DNA of 30,004 nt from a virus. The position numbers were made by a program, and so were the translations under genes. The notes below the pieces were generated by a model. It saw only the letters and a program-made list of their open reading frames with translations. It was not told where the DNA came from and did no database searches. Location of the stretch: positions 1-30,004 of the IMG/VR virus record IMGVR_UViG_3300046167_000415, one strand, 5' to 3'. This document shows positions 23,059-30,004 of this stretch, piece by piece. Positions within the stretch are counted from its first letter, which is position 1, and every line of letters starts with the position of its first letter.

Positions 23059-23448
23059 TTATGATTTGACTATTCTAAACACTAAATCAACCGATACCGC
23101 AAAAGTTTCCTCGTCAACATTAAACACTTCACTTAAAGTATCAAAGCCACACGATTGAACATTTACGCCCTCAATTGTTTCCTTCATTCGCACAAATGTT
23201 GTACGTATATTTTCAACGGCAGTTTGCAACGTACCGTAATTATCTCCTACAAGCGTGAGCTCAACATTGACACTATCAATATGGCTGTCTGCATCTTTCG
23301 ATCCTTCAGGGCGGATGCTAGAAGTATCGTAAACGCAAAAAGGTCGGGCACTTGTTTGCGCTCCAACCAAAGGATAAACACGACCAGCAAACACGTTGTT
23401 TAAACTGCTAGTGTTATCGAACTTGTACTTTATTACTTTACCAATCAT
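23059..23448 (-). CDS. Tail terminator/tail completion protein (DUF3168-like)
   Basis: A 129-residue protein with the DUF3168 pattern: VFAGRVYPLVGAQTSARPFC near the start, VNVELTLVGDNYGTLQTAVE in the middle and a beta-strand end FAVSVDLVFRIVKS. Such proteins cap the tail tube and join it to the head. It overlaps the upstream gene by 4 bases, and the tube protein follows 12 bases later. Confidence 0.82.
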   Translation of the reverse strand: MIGKVIKYKFDNTSSLNNVFAGRVYPLVGAQTSARPFCVYDTSSIRPEGSKDADSHIDSVNVELTLVGDNYGTLQTAVENIRTTFVRMKETIEGVNVQSCGFDTLSEVFNVDEETFAVSVDLVFRIVKS

Positions 23449-23975
23449 CGCAAACCTGCTCTTTGCCCAAACTTGAGCTTTTTTATTTCTTGCTCCACCT
23501 TAACTTTAAAGGTCCGCACAAACTTAAATCGCACTCTACTTTTACCAGTTGCCATTGCTTTTTGCGCAAAGCCTCTATTGTCTCCGGCGTAATCTGTTCC
23601 TTTACCTACTTGAAGCCATCCAAAGTTAAGCATCCCCGCGTACCATCCGCCTTTATCCTTTTCTTTAAATGTACCACTTCTCCTAGGTCCTACACTAGCA
23701 CCAAAATTGCCACGAGTATTTAACTTGCGTGGGAACTTAACGCCTACACTTCTTTTTAATTGTCCTGGCTGTATCTCAACGTATATCTTGCCGTTTCTAT
23801 ATACCTTAAATACCTCATCAGCATTTCGGATATTAGCTTTATAAGAAGCAACCATAGGCTTTAAAGATTCTCTCGCCACTTTTTTCAAGATTTTCTTTCT
23901 AATCCTATCGTCAAGCTTTTTAAGCTTACGCATTGTTTGCTCTACACCTTCAACACTTACCTTTACATTTTCCAT
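23445..23975 (-). CDS. HK97 gp10-like head-tail joining protein
   Basis: A basic 176-residue protein: an N-terminal helix VEGVEQTMRKLKKLDDRIRK, then VARESLKPMVASYKANI, LKRSVGVKFPR and GMLNFGWLQVGKG. This is the usual sequence of the HK97-gp10 family ('L...L...ar.al...a...k...p...G.L..si......a..vEfG'). It takes part in tail-head connection. It overlaps both neighbours by 1-4 bases. Confidence 0.85.
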   Translation of the reverse strand: MENVKVSVEGVEQTMRKLKKLDDRIRKKILKKVARESLKPMVASYKANIRNADEVFKVYRNGKIYVEIQPGQLKRSVGVKFPRKLNTRGNFGASVGPRRSGTFKEKDKGGWYAGMLNFGWLQVGKGTDYAGDNRGFAQKAMATGKSRVRFKFVRTFKVKVEQEIKKLKFGQRAGLR

Positions 23976-24304
23976 TAATGCGCGTCAGACCATAAGCACA
24001 CAATCTTAAGGAATGCCTTGCGGGCATCTGCAGATTGTATCGCTTGAATCTTATATGTATTGCTGTTGTATGATATACGCATTTCTTCATTAACATCAGT
24101 GCGATAGCGAATAACAAACTCAACCTTTTTAGTAGCTGCTATCATCTCACCATCTTCACCCTCACGCCCTACTTTCTCAACCACGTTAGCCCATACTGAA
24201 GCAAGGGTAGAGAAGCTTTTCACTTCTTGCCCAAAGTTATCTGTAGTTTCACTAAAGGTTTGAATAGTGATTCTACGATCCAGTTGTCCAGCTTGGTCTA
24301 TCAT
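23975..24304 (-). CDS. Head-tail adaptor/stopper (SPP1 gp16-like)
   Basis: A 109-residue protein with the head-closure family pattern GQLDRRITIQTFSETTDNFG, then SVWANVVEKVGREG, FVIRYRTDV and YKIQAIQSADARKAFLKIVC. It should close the portal exit and form a docking ring for the tail. ATG and stop overlap its neighbours by one base, indicating translational coupling in the connector block. Confidence 0.9.
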   Translation of the reverse strand: MIDQAGQLDRRITIQTFSETTDNFGQEVKSFSTLASVWANVVEKVGREGEDGEMIAATKKVEFVIRYRTDVNEEMRISYNSNTYKIQAIQSADARKAFLKIVCLWSDAH

Positions 24305-24873
24305 TAGAATGTAAAGATACGGAATGGGTTAAATAGGTACTCCGATGCTGTCGGTAATTTTCTCACTCGGTCATCTCTCTTATCATATAAGTCGCTAATA
24401 ATCAAAAGCATACCTTGCTTTAATGGCGTAGGTATACTATCAACAGCGGTGCCTACTACATAGCGGGCAATGACTTGATTGATAATTCCGTTTGTTGCAA
24501 ACCATCCAGCAGTAGAAGCTATTCTCGCTGGTTCACTTATAGTATCAGAAATATAGTATGAGGACGCGACTGTTTCTTCTGAACCAATCTCATCAACATA
24601 CTTAAGGCTCGTGATTGATTGCACTGGGCCTCTTGATAGGTAGATGATGTCTTTGCTTACCGCATTCTTGTAGTTCGGGAAGCCATCAAAATACTCATCA
24701 ATGGTAGTAGTAACCAAGATGCGGCGAGTATACTGCTCACACATCTCACGCGCAGCAGAAATGAGCGCGCCTATGAGTGCATCATCATCACTACCATCAA
24801 CACGCAAGAAGTTCTTCGCCTCCGTTAATGTAATCGGCTCGCTTGCCGCTGGTGTTACTACTGAATAGGCCAT
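24304..24873 (-). CDS. Head-tail connector (HK97 gp6-like adaptor)
   Basis: A 189-residue protein with EPITLTEAKNFLRVDGSDDD, then ALISAAREMCEQYTRRIL, the first helices of the HK97 gp6/DUF3199-like connector family, and late IPTPLKQGMLLIISDLYDKR. It forms the ring beneath the portal. It overlaps its neighbours by one base on both sides. Confidence 0.9.
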   Translation of the reverse strand: MAYSVVTPAASEPITLTEAKNFLRVDGSDDDALIGALISAAREMCEQYTRRILVTTTIDEYFDGFPNYKNAVSKDIIYLSRGPVQSITSLKYVDEIGSEETVASSYYISDTISEPARIASTAGWFATNGIINQVIARYVVGTAVDSIPTPLKQGMLLIISDLYDKRDDRVRKLPTASEYLFNPFRIFTF

Positions 24874-25061
24874 TACCTTTTCTCTTTACTTTTTGGTTTT
24901 GACACGGTCTTTTTTGCACGCTTTTTAGGTGGCTCTGCAACTGCATCACAGAACCCAGCGTTCAAAAACTCCATTGCTCTATCGCTGGGGAGTTCCACCT
25001 CCGCACCTTTGCGGAAGCGGAACCCATTGCCAGCAATAGTCTTTTTAAAGACTACTTTCAT
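24873..25061 (-). CDS. Small basic-tailed hypothetical protein
   Basis: A 62-residue protein: a beta-like N-terminal part, MKVVFKKTIAGNGFRFRKGA, EVELPSDRAMEFLNAGFCDA, then a strongly basic tail. Small genes of this type ('KG..v.l....A..l...G.') are common between the capsid and connector genes of HK97-type phages, and their function is unknown. It lies two bases after the capsid stop. Confidence 0.72.
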   Translation of the reverse strand: MKVVFKKTIAGNGFRFRKGAEVELPSDRAMEFLNAGFCDAVAEPPKKRAKKTVSKPKSKEKR

Positions 25062-25063
25062 CC

Positions 25064-26263
25064 TTATGCTTGGATCAAGTGCTTAACTGCACGGCTATCC
25101 AATACAGCAGAGTCACTTCTCTTGTAGCTCACAAATCCTACTTCGAGTTCGTCAGCAAAACGCTCGTTTAAGCGTAGCATTTGAACACCACCAGCATTAC
25201 GAACAACAAACTTGCTGAAGTCAGCAGCAATCATTGTTTTAGTACCAGTTGCGATGCTTGACTGCATATCGTTATTCACATAAACTGGAATACCGAAGAT
25301 ACGGTCAGGCTGCCCAGCTTCCATTGAAGGAATGAAGATTGGGAAGTCGTTTGCAGCGCCTAAACCTAAAGCACGAACAGCAGCGATGATGTTATCGTGA
25401 GCCATAAGACCGAAGCCAGGCTTGTTGCGATAAGAAGCATCTACGCTATAAATAAGATCTAACAGGTCATCCGCAGTAATTGCAGTTGCTCCAGCTGCGG
25501 TATTACCTAAAGCTGAACCAGTTACCAAACCTTGAGGCTGAGAAGAACCAGTACCAGTAGTGAAGGCAGCATTAGTTGCACGAGCGATACGCTCACCCAT
25601 AGCTTCAACCAAGAACGCGTTCAAGTCGAAAGCAGAGTCTTGCAACAATTGCTGAGATACTTTTACCAATGAGCTGTAGTTGTAAGCAGAAAGCTGCTTG
25701 TTACCGAAGGTCATATCTTGTACCGTTACCGCAGAAGCCTCACCGATTAGGTTGGCATCAGTTGCAGTATCGTTGATTGTTGGGTAATCCAACAAGCCAC
25801 CTGAAGCAGTGTTCAACTTCTTAGCTAAACGCTCTACTTCACCAGTAAAGGCAGTAGCAACATCAAGCTCATTGCTGAACTCTTGAGGTACCAAGTAACC
25901 ACCTAAGTTGTCAGTACCAGCAACTTGAGTCGCAGTACCACGCTTTTGTACCATTGAGCGCTCTTCAGCAGACAACGCACCAAAGCCGTGACGTAGGTAT
26001 TTAGAGAATGCAGCAGATGCGTTTGCTTTAGGAGCAGCAGCACGAGCTTCGCCTTCCATTGAAGCGATCTCTTTCTTCATCTCAGCGTTACGCTCGATGA
26101 TTTCAATTTCTTGCTTGAGGCCACGAGCATCTGCTTCGATAGCTTCAAACTTTGTTTTTTCTTCGCCCGTCATTGAGCGATTTTCAGCGTGTGCACCAGC
26201 TACAATTGCATCAGCATCTTTGATGAGCTGCGCACGACGTCCTCTTAATTCGATGTTTTTCAT
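25064..26263 (-). CDS. Major capsid protein, HK97 family
   Basis: A 399-residue capsid protein. Residues 1 to about 85 form a charged coiled-coil scaffold-like delta domain (IKDADAIVAGAHAENRSMTG; FEAIEADARGLKQEIEIIER), after which the HK97 fold starts: GTDNLGGYLVPQEFSNEL, LLDYPTIND, YSSLVKVSQQLLQDSAFDLN, then FGIPVYVNNDM and LRLNERFADELEVGFVSYKR. The delta domain would be removed by the protease encoded just upstream. It has no indels. Confidence 0.95.
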   Translation of the reverse strand: MKNIELRGRRAQLIKDADAIVAGAHAENRSMTGEEKTKFEAIEADARGLKQEIEIIERNAEMKKEIASMEGEARAAAPKANASAAFSKYLRHGFGALSAEERSMVQKRGTATQVAGTDNLGGYLVPQEFSNELDVATAFTGEVERLAKKLNTASGGLLDYPTINDTATDANLIGEASAVTVQDMTFGNKQLSAYNYSSLVKVSQQLLQDSAFDLNAFLVEAMGERIARATNAAFTTGTGSSQPQGLVTGSALGNTAAGATAITADDLLDLIYSVDASYRNKPGFGLMAHDNIIAAVRALGLGAANDFPIFIPSMEAGQPDRIFGIPVYVNNDMQSSIATGTKTMIAADFSKFVVRNAGGVQMLRLNERFADELEVGFVSYKRSDSAVLDSRAVKHLIQA

Positions 26264-26264
26264 C

Positions 26265-27821
26265 TTAATCGAGTTTTAAAAGTTTGAGTTTATATTCAAA
26301 GATTTCAATATCAGACATTTCTTCAACCTCGGCTTTCACCTCAACTTCAGCACCCTCTGATTCAGGTGTATCTTTTCTTATCATTAGCTCACTCGTTGCA
26401 TCCGGATATGCAGGTTGCGATACCGGGGAAACATCAAGAAGCCTTGATACTTTTTCTATTATTCTATAAGTCTTGCCATCACGCTCTTCCCAGCGGTCAC
26501 GCTCAATCAAGAAAGCGAATGAACTTTGGTTCACATCACCTCTCTTCATCAATTCAACCAAATCATTTGCATATGAAGTATTCGGTAAGTCAACTTCGTA
26601 GTAAAGTCCTCGGTCATCTGTTGACATACGCAAGGTGCCTGAAGATACCCGACCTAAAAGCAAACTTTCATCGTGATTCCAATAGGCTCGCGTATCATTA
26701 TCCATAACATCATCAAAGGCACCTTTTGCAATTTGCTCATAAAAACCACCCATCCATTCACTATCGCTGTTGTAAACAGCTGCATAGCCTCGAACAGTTT
26801 GACCTTCATATTCTGCACTTTCCATACGGAACTCACGCTTCTCAATGATGGCTTTATGGTTTCTTACTTCCGCATCAAACTTATCTAAAGTTGAGAAACG
26901 GTGCGCAACATTAAGAGCTGGCTTGCGTTCGATGTAGGCTTCCTCTTCAGAAGAGTAGCGGTATATTCTGATGAGAGCTGCAGGGTCATCAGCAGTGCCA
27001 TTGACTTTAAAGCCACTATCTGCCTCGATTTGTCCATCGCGCTCTATTTTAATAATAACGCCGTAAGCATTTCCGCCGCTTGTGTTCCAACGTACAAAGT
27101 CACCAACATTTAAAGCGTCAGGCTCAGCACGATGGTTAACAGCAATGCCTCTCACTGCTTTTACTACATCAAGGTTGTTGTCGTAATGTCTTGAGATATT
27201 AAGCTCTTGTATCTTAGCAATCTTGCTTTCATCGCTTCCAGTAGCGTAAACATTTTCTTTCTTAATGCCATTTGCTATAGCGAAGCCTTGTAAGTATTCG
27301 TCTTTATCTCTTGCACTGATAATATATAAATCAGCGTCTTTAGCTTTTTCCTCTTCAAGATATGCTCTACCCTCTTCAGTATTAAGCGTGCCGTCAAAAT
27401 CAAATGATACCCGCTCTTCATCATAGCCAGCTTCTTCCATCTCACCCTTACCGAATGTGATGACAATTTCTTCATCAGTTTCAACAACTGACTTTATATG
27501 TCTCTTATCGTCTTTCATTTTTTCAACTGTTCTTTTAGCCCAGCTTAGCATTGCATCCCCGCCCCAGGCTGCATACATAATAGAGCCGCAAATGTCTTTG
27601 CCGTCACTATCAGTGAACTTACCTTGGTCATAAGTTTTTGATCGAGATAAAAAAGAATAAGTACGAACTACTGTATCCTTACTTATTGTTTCTCGACCAG
27701 CTAACTGGTTCGCTCTTGCCCAACCTACAGGCGTACCACACTTTGTGCCATTTTTTTCTTTATGGTCAAGTGCACGCTGCGCGGCCTTACTTGCTGCTTT
27801 TGGGTAATCGTTATACGGCAT
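26265..27821 (-). CDS. Multidomain prohead protease: N-terminal domain, HAD-like, Tudor-like and S78 protease
   Basis: A 518-residue fusion. Residues 1-105 form a Cys/Trp-containing domain (NGTKCGTPVGWARANQLAGR; MYAAWGGDAMLSWAKR). Residues 137-225 look like a HAD hydrolase with all motifs: DFDGT (Asp141, Asp143), IISA (Ser169), Lys203 and YDNN (Asp214). Residues 239-290 (VGDFVRWNTSGGNAYGVIIK) resemble a Tudor/SH3-type DUF2945 barrel. Residues 325-483 are a prohead protease: EKREFRM, GGFYEQIAKGAF, WNHD (His383), NQSSFAF (Ser433/434) and SPVSQPAYPDA. It should mature the capsid. The ATG at 27821 overlaps the portal gene by 11 bases. The roles of the first three domains are unknown. Confidence 0.88.
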   Translation of the reverse strand: MPYNDYPKAASKAAQRALDHKEKNGTKCGTPVGWARANQLAGRETISKDTVVRTYSFLSRSKTYDQGKFTDSDGKDICGSIMYAAWGGDAMLSWAKRTVEKMKDDKRHIKSVVETDEEIVITFGKGEMEEAGYDEERVSFDFDGTLNTEEGRAYLEEEKAKDADLYIISARDKDEYLQGFAIANGIKKENVYATGSDESKIAKIQELNISRHYDNNLDVVKAVRGIAVNHRAEPDALNVGDFVRWNTSGGNAYGVIIKIERDGQIEADSGFKVNGTADDPAALIRIYRYSSEEEAYIERKPALNVAHRFSTLDKFDAEVRNHKAIIEKREFRMESAEYEGQTVRGYAAVYNSDSEWMGGFYEQIAKGAFDDVMDNDTRAYWNHDESLLLGRVSSGTLRMSTDDRGLYYEVDLPNTSYANDLVELMKRGDVNQSSFAFLIERDRWEERDGKTYRIIEKVSRLLDVSPVSQPAYPDATSELMIRKDTPESEGAEVEVKAEVEEMSDIEIFEYKLKLLKLD

Positions 27822-29028
27822 CCTCAGTAGTGTTATCTGTTCCGGCCTCAATCATATTTAAAGGCTGCAAATAAACATCTCCTCCGTCAATTGGATCAAG
27901 GCTTTCATATTTGCGTATGTCATTAACACTCATCCATCCCCATTGTCTTGCTGTTGCATAAGAGCTGTAGCGGCTTGATATATCGCCTCTAAGGAGCCCG
28001 TCCATGTTCATGCGTATAAAGTAATCTTCTTGACCAGGGAAGAGCTTACGATTGAATTCTGCTTCCCAACGTTTCACCCAGGGTAGAATTGTGTTTCTTT
28101 GAAACTGAATTCCTTGTTCTTCAATGTTTGCTCTTGTGCTTGAGTTCTCTAATGAACCTAAGTAAGCTAAAGGAATGCGGAAGAACCTTGCAATGTCTTC
28201 AACACCAAATTTACGTGTTTCTAAGAATTGTGATTCAGAAGGTGAAATGCTCACTTTGGTGAGATTCATTCCTTCTTCCAAAATTGCGGTTTTATGTGAA
28301 TTGTCCAAACCGGAATAACGGCGTTGCCAGGATGCCATCAAACGCTTATAAGCTTCATCTGACAATTTCCCGGGATGTGTAAGCACTGCACTTACATTTG
28401 CACCGTTACCAAAGAATGAGCCACCAAACTGGTCAGCAGCCAAACCGAGACCTATGCTTTCTCTTGCTGATTCAATGACGCTCTTGCCTATAATACCATC
28501 AAAAGACAATCCTAAAATGTGAATCATCTCTGTATCATCAAAGGTTTCTTTGCCTTGATCGATAGTATAAAACTTTTCATCCTTGTAGACCTTAACCTCA
28601 ACGCGGTCAGGATGTACAGGTATCAATTTAACAGGTTGGCCCGCTTCGTTTCTGCGGATCGCAATAAATGCATTCCCGTGTAAACAAAGGTGCGCCTGAC
28701 AAACTTCTCTAAAGTTAAAGTCTGTCATCATCCCGTTCGGGTGATGTATTAACTTATTAATTGGGTGCGCTGATGCACTGCGGGTATTATCGCCTGCATC
28801 TTGCTTTACTTCCCACGGAAGCGATGCGATAGTCTCAGAGATAACACGAACGGCACCAAATACAGCAGACAAGCGCATAGCGCTATCTTCTGTTATTGCA
28901 ATACCGGTTTTTGATGCCGACCCATCAAACATCCAAGAAGCGGGATTCGCTAATGATGTTGAGGGGTTATTAGGCGAAGAGCGGAATGCTCCTAAGATTC
29001 GCCCAAATAAATTCTGATTCTCGGCCAT
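27811..29028 (-). CDS. Portal protein, HK97 family
   Basis: A 405-residue portal subunit: RLSAVFGAVRVISETIASLP, NKLIHHPNGMMTDFNFRE, HGNAFIAIRRNEAGQPVKLI, SRESIGLG-like helices, FRIPLAYLG and the late LPWVKRWEAEFNRKLFPG are family hallmarks. It forms the dodecameric ring through which DNA is packaged. It is the first gene of the late operon, with a probable promoter and an upstream terminator just before it. Confidence 0.94.
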   Translation of the reverse strand: MAENQNLFGRILGAFRSSPNNPSTSLANPASWMFDGSASKTGIAITEDSAMRLSAVFGAVRVISETIASLPWEVKQDAGDNTRSASAHPINKLIHHPNGMMTDFNFREVCQAHLCLHGNAFIAIRRNEAGQPVKLIPVHPDRVEVKVYKDEKFYTIDQGKETFDDTEMIHILGLSFDGIIGKSVIESARESIGLGLAADQFGGSFFGNGANVSAVLTHPGKLSDEAYKRLMASWQRRYSGLDNSHKTAILEEGMNLTKVSISPSESQFLETRKFGVEDIARFFRIPLAYLGSLENSSTRANIEEQGIQFQRNTILPWVKRWEAEFNRKLFPGQEDYFIRMNMDGLLRGDISSRYSSYATARQWGWMSVNDIRKYESLDPIDGGDVYLQPLNMIEAGTDNTTEDAV

Positions 29029-29057
29029 AAAGTAGTGTGTACTTTGTAATTACATAA

Positions 29058-29088
29058 CAAATATAAGTATCGCTAAGCGAGAATAAAA
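29058..29088 (-). promoter_or_regulatory. Candidate Bacteroidota-type promoter for the late operon
   Basis: On the minus strand TATATTTG (29065-29058) matches the -7 box TAnnTTTG, with TTTT (29088-29085), one base off the -33 TTTG, 19 bases upstream. It lies about 30 bases before the portal ATG, and its upstream box falls in the T-run of the preceding terminator. Confidence 0.45.
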
Positions 29089-29114
29089 AAGCCCCCTCAA
29101 ATCAATGAGGAGGC
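29083..29114 (-). terminator. Rho-independent terminator before the portal gene
   Basis: On the minus strand AGCCTCCTCA pairs with TGAGGGGGCT (one A-G mismatch) around the loop TTGATT and is followed by TTTTTTATT. It ends the transcript of the small gene at 29162-29356 and separates it from the late operon. Confidence 0.88.
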
Positions 29115-29161
29115 TGCACCGCAAACACACGTTTTTAAAGATAAACCAAAACCAAGAAATA

Positions 29162-29356
29162 CTAGAACGGATGCGGTGAGTGCACGAAGCTATCAAATTT
29201 TATTCTATTATGAAGCGCTAAGACCGTAAATCTTACTCTTACGTTTTCACGGACCATATCCTGAAGCACAGCTACTCCGTTGCGTAAACTGACAATCTTA
29301 TATTGCCATCCGAATCTTGTGGAGTACAAATAGTCTCCTACTACAAATTTTTTCAT
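29162..29356 (-). CDS. Small hypothetical protein, single-gene transcription unit
   Basis: A 64-residue basic protein starting MKKFVVGDYLYSTRFGWQYK, with a beta pattern (KIVSLRNGVAVLQD; VRVRFTVLALH) like a small SH3/KOW-type barrel; the family is not recognised. It lies alone between the TerL terminator and its own terminator, so it is probably separately controlled. The ATG at 29356 follows an A-rich leader (aaacaacaacaaaac); the in-frame extension to 29419 crosses a likely leader region. Confidence 0.6.
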   Translation of the reverse strand: MKKFVVGDYLYSTRFGWQYKIVSLRNGVAVLQDMVRENVRVRFTVLALHNRIKFDSFVHSPHPF

Positions 29357-29506
29357 AATCAAAAGTTTTGTTGTTGTTTCACTAATATATAAAAAAATTT
29401 TAACCATTACACCTGCCATAGGTATTTATCTATGCAAGTGCGGCGATAGACGCACGAGCATAAATAAATATAAGGTGAAATACATTTTGTTTTTTTCTTT
29501 TTTACC

Positions 29507-29554
29507 TATATATAGGAAGAAGAAAAAGAAAACTAACAGGTTTTCTGTTAGTAA
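29507..29554. repeat. 48-bp direct repeat, copy 2
   Basis: This matches 10620-10667 at 46 of 48 positions, with the first 37 bases identical. In this copy the hairpin stem (CTAACAG/CTGTTAG) is perfect. It includes the TerL terminator. Confidence 0.9.
29519..29552 (-). terminator. Rho-independent terminator after TerL
   Basis: On the minus strand ACTAACAG pairs perfectly with CTGTTAGT around the loop AAAAC and is followed by the T-rich TTTCTTTTTCTTCTT. It lies 11 bases after the TerL stop and ends the early/packaging operon. Confidence 0.85.
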
Positions 29555-29562
29555 GCGCCACT

Positions 29563-30004
29563 TTATAAAAACCTTAAACCTTGAGATTCATAGGTGCTCA
29601 CCTTGCTCACATCTGAGTTTTCCACGGTCATCTTTTCACCCAGGGCCATAATCATTGCAACAATACCGTCAATCTTATCTCCAGCTTTTGCTTTAGAGAA
29701 TTTTACGTTCTCAGCGTCATCTCGCTTGACTACTACATTCCCGACCATCCAGCGAAGCATCGAATGACCGCCGTGATGCAATAGCTTTTTCTTAATCAAT
29801 ACCTCAGCATTCTTGATTGGGCTCGTCATAGAAATAAACCCTTGACCAAACGGGTCCATCTCAATACCTTCATCCATTAACTGCTGCACCAATGAATTAG
29901 AGTTCCACCTATCAAAAGCTACACTCTGAATATCAAATAACTCAGCAGCTTCAAATATCTTTCTTTTAATTGTTGCATAGTCAGTCGAATTTCCGTTCGT
30001 GACT
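29563..30004 (-). CDS. terL: Terminase large subunit, C-terminal part (continues from position 1)
   Basis: This frame is open from 30004 and reads VTNGNSTDYATIKRKIFEAA, then VAFDRWNSNSLVQQLMDEG and late KAGDKIDGIVAMIMALGEKM, the nuclease-domain C-terminus of TerL with aspartates in AFDRW and KIDG. The codon across the junction (bases 2, 1, 30004) is ATA, and the frame matches that of the restored 5' part (SFVSKGEL|I|VTNGNST), so the gene is continuous over the window ends. The stop at 29563 is followed by a terminator. No indel is seen in this part. Confidence 0.93.
   Translation of the reverse strand, partial: VTNGNSTDYATIKRKIFEAAELFDIQSVAFDRWNSNSLVQQLMDEGIEMDPFGQGFISMTSPIKNAEVLIKKKLLHHGGHSMLRWMVGNVVVKRDDAENVKFSKAKAGDKIDGIVAMIMALGEKMTVENSDVSKVSTYESQGLRFL

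Larger units (their letters stand above)
29357..29562. other. Non-coding region downstream of TerL
   Basis: These 206 bases contain the TerL terminator and repeat copy 2, then an AT-rich leader for the following small gene. TATATTAG, one base from TAnnTTTG, lies at 29381-29388 but has no good upstream TTTG. I see no gene here. Confidence 0.6.

Noticed and set aside
29563-29892. A separate short gene starting at the TTG of 29892
   Set aside because: The frame is open upstream to the window end and joins terL in phase across position 1.
1-30004. CRISPR arrays, tRNA genes, insertion sequences, integrase or attachment sites
   Set aside because: I looked for spaced repeats, cloverleaf-like segments, transposase or recombinase motifs and found none.

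Overview
The window looks like the complete circular genome of a small tailed phage (siphovirus, HK97-type head) that probably infects a member of the Bacteroidota. Every convincing gene lies on the minus strand. The terminase large subunit starts at 1107, runs off position 1 and continues in the same frame from 30004 down to its stop at 29563, so the two window ends join. The host guess rests on gene content (LamG/CBM tail proteins, a DUF6378-type protein, a prim-pol/helicase fusion), A-rich leaders without Shine-Dalgarno sequences, and one promoter resembling the Bacteroidota TTTG/TAnnTTTG type. Over the whole circle I see no integrase, excisionase, CI-like repressor, DNA polymerase, RNA polymerase, tRNA or CRISPR, so a virulent lifestyle that relies on host polymerases is likely.

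In transcription order the early operon runs from 10414 down to about 1114: small unknown proteins, a DUF6378-like protein, a thymidylate-synthase-family enzyme whose key residue suggests action on dCMP, a MazG-like pyrophosphohydrolase, a single-stranded-DNA-binding protein, a DnaA-domain-IV-like protein, small coiled-coil proteins, a YqaJ exonuclease, VRR-NUC and PD-(D/E)XK nucleases, a primase-polymerase/helicase, zinc-ribbon proteins, an HNH nuclease and another PD-(D/E)XK-like protein. It leads into small and large terminase and ends at a hairpin terminator at about 29519-29552. A short gene (29162-29356) follows, then a terminator and probable promoter, then the late operon: portal, a multidomain prohead protease, capsid, connectors, tail tube, tail chaperones with a -1 frameshift, tape measure, a long tail protein, three LamG/CBM tail proteins, M15 endolysin, candidate holins and a unimolecular spanin, ending at a terminator at 10697-10725.

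The most interesting signals are: (1) a predicted H-type RNA pseudoknot directly upstream of the SSB gene, with the same arrangement as the autoregulatory pseudoknot of T4 gene 32; (2) an Asn-to-Asp change in the thymidylate synthase homologue, the signature of dCMP hydroxymethylases, next to a MazG-like enzyme that could act as a dCTPase, suggesting modified cytosine; (3) a prohead protease fused to a complete HAD phosphatase-like domain and a Tudor-like domain; (4) a canonical A AAA AAG slippery site joining the two tail chaperone frames; and (5) about thirteen single-base indels in short homopolymers that break otherwise clear genes, nine of them in the tail-protein region and none in the head genes. 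The indels are probably sequence errors, and I annotate the restored genes as single loci.
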